Source: CAMBDR01 sp046597185
GTDB lineage: Bacteria > Pseudomonadota > Gammaproteobacteria > Burkholderiales > Burkholderiaceae_D
Direction of reading: 5' to 3'
DNA length: 6,867 bases
Assembly: GCA_046597185.1 (NCBI GenBank)
Contig: JBKJLF010000410.1
Location: 1-6,867, forward strand
In this document: positions 1 through 5,320 of the stretch, piece by piece
Numbering within the stretch: position 1 is the first letter of the stretch
Layout of the letters: each line of letters starts with the position of its first letter
Notes under the pieces: generated by a model
What the model was told of the DNA's origin: nothing
Databases searched by the model: none
Seen by the model: the letters and a program-made list of their open reading frames with translations, nothing else
Program-made: the position numbers and the translations under genes

Positions 1-137
1 GCCAACATTCTTTTCAACAATACATTTCAATTTACAAGCTCCACTGACAGTTTCTAAGTAATGTCAAAAATGCAGTACGACAACCCGCCCTTCCGTAGCG
101 CAACATAGCCTCCCCCCTGTCGCATCAGCTTGAAAAA

Positions 138-158
138 GATTGGTATTCCGAACCAATC
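138..158. repeat. Perfect 7-bp inverted repeat upstream of promoter
   Basis: The arms GATTGGT (138-144) and ACCAATC (152-158) are perfect reverse complements separated by 7 bases. The centre lies about 31 bases upstream of the -35 element at 179, a position suited to an activator or repressor site. It could instead be the stem of a terminator for a gene off the left edge, but the following bases are mixed A and T rather than a clean T run, so an operator-like role is slightly preferred. Confidence 0.4.
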
Positions 159-178
159 AAAATCAATTTTAAATTTTC

Positions 179-208
179 TTGACTTCATCTTTAATCGAGG
201 CCGATAAT
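179..208 (+). promoter_or_regulatory. Sigma70-type promoter for the secreted-protein gene
   Basis: TTGACT at 179-184 matches the -35 consensus at 5 of 6 bases, and GATAAT at 203-208 matches the -10 consensus at 5 of 6. The spacer is 18 bases. A/T-rich sequence just upstream (about 156-178) could act as an UP element. The expected start of transcription is near 215, giving a leader of about 60 bases before the ATG at 278. This is a pattern match only. Confidence 0.55.
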
Positions 209-223
209 GAGGCACCAGCCTCA
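208..223. repeat. Perfect 6-bp inverted repeat at the predicted transcription start
   Basis: TGAGGC (208-213) and GCCTCA (218-223) are perfect reverse complements around ACCA. The dyad begins at the last base of the -10 element and covers the predicted start point, a classic repressor position. A further GAGGC copy lies in direct orientation at 197-201. If transcription starts upstream of it, the sequence could also form a short RNA hairpin. No regulator is identified. Confidence 0.4.
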
Positions 224-266
224 GTCTTACGGGCATTAAATAAAAGCTATTAATTTGTACTCAGAC

Positions 267-271
267 AAGGA
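267..271 (+). promoter_or_regulatory. Shine-Dalgarno site for the secreted-protein gene
   Basis: AAGGA sits 6 bases before the ATG at 278, a normal distance. It supports that start codon and is clearer than the ribosome sites of the two other plus-strand genes in the window. Confidence 0.6.
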
Positions 272-277
272 TTCGTC

Positions 278-1783
278 ATGTCAAATACTTCAAAAAAATC
301 AACTTTTGGCAGGATTGCAGCCAAGGTTAGCGTCCTGCTCATTCCATTTCTACTCTCCAGCTTTACCAGTCTTTGTCTTGCGGGTGTGAGCAATCCAATT
401 TTCTCCAATGATGCCACCACAATCACACTGAAATATACTTATACTGGCACACCCAAAGAACGACAAATTTATTTCGACACCGATATTAAATCCACAACTG
501 GTCACACCGTTGGCGGCTTGGGCGCTGATTTCCTCTTAGTTAACAGCAACTTATATCGCTACACCGGAACCGGGGGCTATAACTGGTCTTGGGCTCTTGT
601 GCGTAAAGTCAGTTATCTGGATACTGGCACCATGGTTAAATGGGTGGTTTCACGCTCAGCCTTAAATTGGCCGCCGTCCATGCGCATCATCGCCAAAACC
701 CTTGATCCAACCCAGGTCAGCGCAACCCTGACACTGAGCTATCAAACCACGTTAGCCCCCTTGAGACGCGACCCGCTACGCTGGCCATATGCCAGTGACA
801 GTATTTGGAATATGCCAATCGGCAGTAATGCCGTCTACACGCCCGCAAATTTACCGGCAGTACCAAGCAATGATCCTTGGTCGCCCATGCCACAGCTCGA
901 ATACGAGCGTATTATCTTCCGCCCTGAAGCGCCAAAAACCAAAATCTATTACAACCCGTCGGCTTGGGCAATTGGTGCCAACCGTTGCACGCCTACCACA
1001 ACCCTGCTCGATACGCTGCCTTTTCCCGATAGTTTCATCGTCGCTAACAGCCGCTACAACAATGGCGCTGTGATTTTGGAGGCCGATGGACGCACGCTCA
1101 GCCAATCCCAGCCATTGACTCGCTGCACTTATGGCTCGGTTGCCACTGCCTTACTCACCTTTGCGCCAACTGATTTATACGGCAACGGTATTACAGGCGC
1201 ACACGGTGGCTCGTATATGTCAGTGCTGGGCGGCACCATCCGGGTTGGAGAATTACGCCCCGGCGGCCAAGCGCCGCGCCATGCATTAAAAATTGATGTG
1301 GATACCCGTGATGTTTTAGCACCTTGCGCCGTCCGGGCCGATTGCTTCCGCTGGCCAGCCCAAACCTCGGATATTGATGCCGTCGGCTATTACGGATCAA
1401 TCAACCCAAATGCACCAAAAGGCATGAAAATGGGGGCCTTACTTGCCATTCCGCCAACACGCGATATTACACGAATGGGCCTTGAAACCGAACCGGGCCG
1501 CCAATTGGCCTGGACCTTGCAAAACTATGGCATGTATATTGTAGACACCGTGGGTGGGCCAGGCTACACCTTTGCGGTGGAAGAAGGCTCAGAAGGTTCG
1601 GTGGCCGCGCAGTTTCAACGCGACTATGGCCACCCAATGGAACAACGGGTACGCGACAATACGCCTTGGACCCGCGATTTCCAACGCTTACTCACGGCAC
1701 TCTGGCTGGTGGACAACAATTCGCCCACCAGTATTGGCGGTGGTGGAACACCGCGCCAACCCCTGGCACCGCCACTGCCCTGA
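278..1783 (+). CDS. Secreted two-domain protein of unknown function
   Basis: The function is not recognised. The 501-residue product begins with a clear Sec signal peptide: Lys/Arg at residues 6, 7, 12 and 16, a hydrophobic core at 17-34, and likely cleavage after Ala35. The Cys at 33 lacks a proper lipobox. Residues about 36-157 look like a small beta-rich domain, with alternating hydrophobic strands, a YFDTD segment at 65-69 and a Tyr/Gly/Trp-rich stretch at 93-105. Residues about 165-480 form a second domain opening with DPLRWPYASDSIWNMP; it contains a Gly-rich GAHGGSYMSVLGG segment at 308-319 plus His335. Four Cys (237, 283, 350, 356) could form disulfides. The tail (481-501) is Gly/Pro-rich and probably disordered. 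Similar two-part proteins occur, as far as I recall, as uncharacterised exported proteins, perhaps carbohydrate-related; that is only a guess. The start is supported by AAGGA 6 bases upstream, and the gene has its own promoter. Confidence is high that it is a real exported protein and low on role. Confidence 0.85.
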   Translation: MSNTSKKSTFGRIAAKVSVLLIPFLLSSFTSLCLAGVSNPIFSNDATTITLKYTYTGTPKERQIYFDTDIKSTTGHTVGGLGADFLLVNSNLYRYTGTGGYNWSWALVRKVSYLDTGTMVKWVVSRSALNWPPSMRIIAKTLDPTQVSATLTLSYQTTLAPLRRDPLRWPYASDSIWNMPIGSNAVYTPANLPAVPSNDPWSPMPQLEYERIIFRPEAPKTKIYYNPSAWAIGANRCTPTTTLLDTLPFPDSFIVANSRYNNGAVILEADGRTLSQSQPLTRCTYGSVATALLTFAPTDLYGNGITGAHGGSYMSVLGGTIRVGELRPGGQAPRHALKIDVDTRDVLAPCAVRADCFRWPAQTSDIDAVGYYGSINPNAPKGMKMGALLAIPPTRDITRMGLETEPGRQLAWTLQNYGMYIVDTVGGPGYTFAVEEGSEGSVAAQFQRDYGHPMEQRVRDNTPWTRDFQRLLTALWLVDNNSPTSIGGGGTPRQPLAPPLP

Positions 1784-1799
1784 TTGGCAATGAATACTG

Positions 1800-1819
1800 G
1801 CCCGAAAAAAGCGTCGGGC
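1800..1819. repeat. Perfect 6-bp inverted repeat between the first gene and hemE
   Basis: GCCCGA (1800-1805) and TCGGGC (1814-1819) are perfect reverse complements with an 8-base A-rich loop, 17 bases after the stop of the upstream gene. There is no T run on the 3' side of either strand, so it is not a canonical rho-independent terminator. It lies where the -35 region of the predicted hemE promoter would be and could be a protein site or a weak terminator stem. Confidence 0.35.
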
Positions 1820-1820
1820 A

Positions 1821-1829
1821 TGCGATAAT
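1821..1829 (+). promoter_or_regulatory. Candidate extended -10 promoter for hemE
   Basis: TGCGATAAT reads as TGN followed by GATAAT, an extended -10 element matching the hexamer consensus at 5 of 6 bases. No acceptable -35 hexamer lies 16-18 bases upstream, which extended -10 promoters can tolerate. Transcription would start near 1836, leaving about 23 bases before the ATG at 1859. This would let hemE be expressed independently of the upstream gene. Confidence 0.4.
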
Positions 1830-1858
1830 ACGGCATCTTGATTAGCCTAAAGTTCGCC

Positions 1859-2932
1859 ATGCCCACTTTCGCCCGCCTACAAAACGACACCTTTCTACGC
1901 GCGCTGTTGCGCCAACCAACCGATTACACCCCGCTCTGGCTGATGCGTCAGGCGGGGCGTTATCTGCCGGAGTATCGCGCTACCCGCGCCCGTGGCGGCT
2001 CGTTTATGGGCTTGGCGACCAATCCAGCATATTGCACCGAAGTAACGCTGCAACCCATCGACCGTTATGGCCTGGATGCGGCGATTTTGTTTTCTGACAT
2101 TTTGACCGTCCCCGATGCCATGGGCTTGGGATTATTCTTTGCCGAAGGCGAAGGCCCCAAATTTGAGCGCCCTTTACACGATGAAGCCAGCATTTTGGCG
2201 CTGCAAGTGCCACCTTTGGAAAAACTCGATTATGTGATGCAAGCGGTCACGCAAATTCGCCATGCGCTGGCCGGACGCGTGCCCCTGATCGGCTTTTCCG
2301 GCAGCCCCTGGACTTTGGCTTGCTATATGGTGGAAGGCGGCGGTTCGAAAGAATTTCACCGCATCAAAACCCTGATGTATCACCGCCCCGACTTGATGCA
2401 TCATATTTTACAAGTCAATGCCGATGCGGTGGCGGCGTATTTAAATGCCCAAATTGATGCTGGCGCGCAAGCGGTGATGATTTTCGATTCTTGGGGTGGG
2501 GTATTGGCCGATACCGCCTATCAGCAATTTTCATTAGCCTATATGCAAAAAGTTGTCAACCAACTCAAACGTGAACACGACGGGCAACGCATCCCCTGCA
2601 TCGTGTTCACAAAAGGCGGTGGCTTGTGGCTGGAACAAATCGCCGCCATCGGGGCCGATGCGCTGGGTTTGGATTGGACTGTCAATTTGGGACAGGCGCG
2701 CGCACGGGTTGGGCACCAAGTGGCCTTGCAAGGCAATCTTGATCCGGCCGTACTATTTGCCAATCCACAACAGATTGAAGCGGAAGTGGCGCGCACCCTG
2801 GCTGAATATGGCGCGCCCGCAACAGGTTATGTTTTTAACCTTGGACATGGCATTTCACAATTCACGCCCCCCGATGCGGTTACCACTTTAGTCCATGCGG
2901 TGCACAGCATGAGTGGCAAAAAGTCCTTATAA
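1859..2932 (+). CDS. hemE: Uroporphyrinogen decarboxylase
   Basis: This cytosolic enzyme removes the four acetate carboxyl groups of uroporphyrinogen III to give coproporphyrinogen III, on the path to protoheme. The 357-residue product matches the usual bacterial length of about 350-360. Both family signatures are present: PLWLMRQAGRYLPEY at 25-39, with the substrate-binding arginines 30 and 34, and GFSGSPWTLACYMVEG at 145-160. Asp80 (in FSDILT), Tyr156, Ser211 and His330 (in NLGHGI) sit at the expected active-site positions, so the enzyme should be functional. The frame stays open upstream to a TTG at 1838, adding seven residues. The ATG at 1859 is preferred because it gives the family's normal N-terminus and because the predicted transcription start falls almost at the TTG. 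No strong Shine-Dalgarno sequence precedes either start. No canonical terminator follows. It stands 338 bases upstream of priA, a pairing I recall from other betaproteobacteria. Confidence 0.97.
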   Translation: MPTFARLQNDTFLRALLRQPTDYTPLWLMRQAGRYLPEYRATRARGGSFMGLATNPAYCTEVTLQPIDRYGLDAAILFSDILTVPDAMGLGLFFAEGEGPKFERPLHDEASILALQVPPLEKLDYVMQAVTQIRHALAGRVPLIGFSGSPWTLACYMVEGGGSKEFHRIKTLMYHRPDLMHHILQVNADAVAAYLNAQIDAGAQAVMIFDSWGGVLADTAYQQFSLAYMQKVVNQLKREHDGQRIPCIVFTKGGGLWLEQIAAIGADALGLDWTVNLGQARARVGHQVALQGNLDPAVLFANPQQIEAEVARTLAEYGAPATGYVFNLGHGISQFTPPDAVTTLVHAVHSMSGKKSL

Positions 2933-3015
2933 AACCGGGGCTTGGCGAACACTCTGAAGAAACTACCGGAACCGGGGTCAAAGGGCAAATGTGAAGCCCT
3001 ATTGTAAAAATTCGC

Positions 3016-3041
3016 GCACCAGTTATGCACAAAAATGGTGC
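3016..3041. repeat. 6-bp inverted repeat enclosing a DnaA-box-like 9-mer
   Basis: GCACCA (3016-3021) and TGGTGC (3036-3041) are perfect reverse complements around a 14-base loop. The loop contains the whole TTATGCACA element at 3023-3031. The arms could be coincidental; no T run follows, so it is not a terminator. Confidence 0.3.
3023..3031 (+). promoter_or_regulatory. DnaA box-like 9-mer, upstream single copy
   Basis: TTATGCACA fits the degenerate Escherichia coli DnaA box TTATNCACA at every fixed position. It lies on the far side of the A/T-rich tract from the downstream cluster of three, about 157 bases from the first of them. A single 9-mer can arise by chance, so the case rests on its company. 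Confidence 0.4.
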
Positions 3042-3119
3042 TCCTGCACAGTTGCAAAAATAATTTTTGGTCCTTGTTACAAATTTTGTTAAGTCATTGA
3101 TTTTAAACAAGAATTTTTT

Positions 3120-3138
3120 TTGCCCGGATTTTGGGCAA
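3120..3138. repeat. 6-bp inverted repeat after a T run
   Basis: TTGCCC (3120-3125) and GGGCAA (3133-3138) are perfect reverse complements with a 7-base loop. A run of eight T (3114-3121) lies on the 5' side and overlaps the first arm. For transcription on either strand the T run is on the wrong side, or reads as A, so it is not a standard terminator. Confidence 0.35.
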
Positions 3139-3187
3139 TCTGTTGGAAGCCGCATAAATACTAGCGCCCCGGGCTGTCAAGGGGGTG

Positions 3188-3222
3188 TTTTCCACAAAGT
3201 TATCCACAGATATTGTGGATAG
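3188..3222. promoter_or_regulatory. Cluster of three DnaA box-like 9-mers upstream of priA
   Basis: Three elements fall within 35 bases. TTTTCCACA at 3188-3196 (+) differs from the consensus TTATCCACA at one base. TTATCCACA at 3200-3208 (+) is a perfect match. The reverse complement of 3214-3222 reads CTATCCACA, one mismatch. The second and third are head-to-head and form an inverted repeat with 8-bp perfect arms (3201-3208 and 3214-3221) around 5 bases. The cluster ends 48 bases before the priA ATG, where bound DnaA could control priA transcription. Binding has not been shown; the cluster could also serve as a DnaA-titration or origin-like site. Confidence 0.6.
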
Positions 3223-3270
3223 CTCAAAAAACCCTTATGAAACCGTAGCTTATGGGCTTTTCTTCACAAA

Positions 3271-5283
3271 ATGACGACCTGCATCCTGAAAATCGCGCTC
3301 GATACGCCGCTTGACATTTGCTTTGATTATTCCTGGAGCATGGCCGATGGTGTGCCGCAGCCGGGCCAATTGGTACAAGTGCCTTTTGGCAAGCGCGAAA
3401 TGACAGGCTTGATCGTTGGCATCCAACAAGAGTCAAGCGTCGCCGCCAACAAGCTCAAAGCGGCGATCAGCATCACACAACAGTTGCCTGCTTTATCGGC
3501 GCAATGGATTGCTTTATGTCAATTTGCTGCCGATTACTATCATCGCCCTTTGGGTGAGGTGGCGCTACCGAGCTTGCCCAAAAATTTGCGCAAGGCCGAT
3601 GGGCTGGCTTTAAATCGCGCCTTAAAAAAAGTTGCGGCTGAAAAATCAACAAAACCTGCCGCTGCACACGAGCAACAAACACCGCCGCTCAATGATGAGC
3701 AGCAAAGCGCGGTGCAGGCGATTAGCCAAGCCCAAGGGTTTACCCCGTTTTTATTGTTCGGCATCACCGGCAGCGGCAAAACCGAAGTGTATTTGCAAGC
3801 GAGCGCGCATATTTTGGCGCGTGACGCCAGCGCGCAAATCCTGATCTTGGTGCCCGAAATCAACCTGACACCACAACTTGAAAATAATATCCGGACGCGC
3901 TTTCCCGGCTTACAGTTGGCAACCTTGCACAGCAGCTTGGCCGAAGGCGAACGCACCCGCCACTGGTTGGCAGCGCACTTGGGGCAAGCCAATATCATTC
4001 TCGGCACGCGTTTGGCGATTTTGGCTTCGCTACCCAATTTACGCCTGATTATTATTGATGAAGAACATGATCCTTCCTACAAGCAACAAGAAGGTTTGCG
4101 TTATTCGGCCCGTGATTTGGCGGTATGGCGCGCGCGTCAATTGGGCATCGCCGTGGTGTTGGGTTCGGCCACCCCTGCGTTGGAAAGTTGGCAGCAAGCA
4201 TTATCGGGGCGCTACCAAAAACTCACGCTCAGCCAGCGCGCCGTGCCCACTGCACGCATGCCGTCGATTCAATTAATCGATACCAGCCACGATAAACCCA
4301 AAGACGGCCTCACTTTGCGCTTGATCACGGCGATCCGGCAACGCCTGGAGCTGGGCCAGCAAAGCCTGTTGTTTTTAAACCGGCGCGGCTATGCCCCGGT
4401 GCTGTGTTGCGAAGCCTGTGGCTGGATTAGCAATTGCAGCCGCTGCACCGCCTTTATGGTGTTGCATAAACCGGAACAACGCTTGCGCTGCCATCATTGC
4501 AGCCTGGAATTACGTATTCCGAAGTATTGCCCGGATTGTGGCAATATTGATTTACAAGCGCTGGGGCGCGGTACCCAGCGCATTGAGGAAGGTTTGCAAA
4601 GCCTGTTCCCCACCGCACGTTTGCTGCGCATCGATGCCGATTCCACCCGTTTAAAAGGCAGCGCCCAGGCCGCGTTTGAGCAAGTACATCAGGGTGAGGT
4701 GGATATTTTGATCGGCACCCAAATGGTGGCCAAAGGGCATGATTTTAAGCGGCTTGGCCTGGTCGGCATACTGAACCCGGACAACGCCCTGTTTTCGCAC
4801 GATTATCGCGCCAGCGAACGCTTGTTTGCCCAGTTGCTGCAAGTGGCGGGGCGCGCTGGCCGCGCCGCCTTGCAAGACAGTGAAGTGTTAATTCAAACCC
4901 GCTACCCGCAACATGTGTTGTATGCGGCGATCATGCGTCAGGATTACCCGCAATTTGCCAGCCATTTGCTGGCCGAACGGCAGCAAGCGGCCTTGCCGCC
5001 CTTTATTTATCAGGCCCTGCTGCGCGCCCAGGCGACAGAACTCTCGGTGGCACTGGAATTTTTACAGCATGCCAGCACTTGTATGGAGCACAGCGGCATC
5101 ACCATCCACCAACCGATTCCACTCACGGTCACCCGGGTGGCGAATAAGGAAAGGGCGCAATTGCTGCTCGAATCTGGCTCCCGCCCCGGTTTGCAGGCAT
5201 TTTTAAAACAGTGGCTGAGTATCTTGCGGCAACACAAAAGCCGGGCCGATTGGTCGCTGGAAGTGGACCCGGTTGATATTTAG
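3271..5283 (+). CDS. priA: Primosomal protein N', replication-restart helicase PriA
   Basis: PriA is a 3'-to-5' superfamily 2 DNA helicase that recognises abandoned replication forks and D-loops and starts reloading of the replicative helicase. The 670 residues show the N-terminal 3'-DNA-binding domain (about 1-105, with FDY at 18-20 and VPFGKRE at 37-43), Walker A GITGSGKT at 164-171, DEEHD at 263-267, GSATP at 298-302, IGTQMVAKGHDF at 481-492 and QVAGRAGR at 524-531. All eight zinc-binding cysteines are present (380, 383, 389, 392, 407, 410, 420, 423). The protein is about 60 residues shorter than Escherichia coli PriA, and nearly all of the shortfall lies between the DNA-binding domain and Walker A, where the winged helix should be; only a low-complexity Ala/Lys/Gln-rich linker (about 106-140) is seen. 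The ATG at 3271 is the first usable start after an in-frame stop at 3238-3240, although no clear Shine-Dalgarno sequence precedes it. DnaA-box-like sites lie just upstream. A convergent gene ends 37 bases downstream, with no obvious terminator between. Confidence 0.97.
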   Translation: MTTCILKIALDTPLDICFDYSWSMADGVPQPGQLVQVPFGKREMTGLIVGIQQESSVAANKLKAAISITQQLPALSAQWIALCQFAADYYHRPLGEVALPSLPKNLRKADGLALNRALKKVAAEKSTKPAAAHEQQTPPLNDEQQSAVQAISQAQGFTPFLLFGITGSGKTEVYLQASAHILARDASAQILILVPEINLTPQLENNIRTRFPGLQLATLHSSLAEGERTRHWLAAHLGQANIILGTRLAILASLPNLRLIIIDEEHDPSYKQQEGLRYSARDLAVWRARQLGIAVVLGSATPALESWQQALSGRYQKLTLSQRAVPTARMPSIQLIDTSHDKPKDGLTLRLITAIRQRLELGQQSLLFLNRRGYAPVLCCEACGWISNCSRCTAFMVLHKPEQRLRCHHCSLELRIPKYCPDCGNIDLQALGRGTQRIEEGLQSLFPTARLLRIDADSTRLKGSAQAAFEQVHQGEVDILIGTQMVAKGHDFKRLGLVGILNPDNALFSHDYRASERLFAQLLQVAGRAGRAALQDSEVLIQTRYPQHVLYAAIMRQDYPQFASHLLAERQQAALPPFIYQALLRAQATELSVALEFLQHASTCMEHSGITIHQPIPLTVTRVANKERAQLLLESGSRPGLQAFLKQWLSILRQHKSRADWSLEVDPVDI

Positions 5284-5320
5284 CGCCTATTTAGCCGATG
5301 TTCAGAATCGCTTGATGAAC

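Larger units (their letters stand above)
1..277. other. Gene-free AT-rich leader upstream of the secreted-protein gene
   Basis: I see no credible gene here. The left part (1-137) shows nothing recognisable. The right part holds, in order, a 7-bp-arm dyad (138-158), an A/T-rich stretch (about 156-178), a sigma70-like promoter (179-208), a 6-bp-arm dyad (208-223) and a Shine-Dalgarno sequence (267-271) for the next gene. An open minus-strand frame at 54-236 is judged a chance ORF. The clear shift from A/T-rich leader to more balanced coding sequence at 278 fits a regulatory region of a separately transcribed gene. Confidence 0.6.
2933..3270. other. Long hemE-priA intergenic region with AT-rich tract and DnaA-box-like sites
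   Basis: No credible gene is seen in these 338 bases; minus-strand frames that cross them lack a ribosome site and run antisense into hemE. The 8-mer AACCGGGG occurs twice, at 2933-2940 and 2970-2977. A weak 5-bp stem (2982-2986 with 2996-3000) has no T run after it. From about 3050 to 3121 the sequence is strongly A/T-rich, ending in a run of eight T. A G/C-rich stretch at about 3163-3186 then leads into three clustered DnaA-box-like 9-mers. Promoter hexamers for priA are ambiguous: TTGGGC at 3131 with CATAAA at 3153 and TTGTTA at 3086 with AAGAAT at 3109 are both only moderate. Confidence 0.6.

Noticed and set aside
54..236. 60-residue minus-strand open frame in the leader
   Set aside because: It overlaps the well-matched promoter and dyads, resembles no family I know, and its Lys/Arg/Phe-rich content looks like chance translation of A/T-rich DNA.
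1838..1858. TTG start giving a HemE seven residues longer
   Set aside because: The family normally begins close to the ATG at 1859, and the predicted transcription start lies almost on the TTG.
2982..3000. Possible rho-independent terminator after hemE
   Set aside because: Only a 5-bp stem with a 9-base loop, and no T run follows.
2880..3155. 91-residue minus-strand frame across the hemE-priA gap
   Set aside because: It has no ribosome site, runs antisense into the hemE 3' end, and has an irregular, Cys-rich, non-family-like composition.
2933..3270. tRNA, CRISPR array or insertion-sequence remnant in the long gap
   Set aside because: No cloverleaf, regularly spaced repeat, terminal inverted repeat or transposase fragment was seen.
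3540..4037. 165-residue minus-strand frame inside priA
   Set aside because: It is fully antisense to conserved PriA helicase coding sequence; long antisense frames are expected there and the product is Cys/Ala/Ser-rich with no domain.
5300..5320. Possible shared terminator between priA and the convergent regulator gene
   Set aside because: GTTCA and TGAAC can form only a 5-bp stem with an 11-base loop, and there is no T run on either strand.
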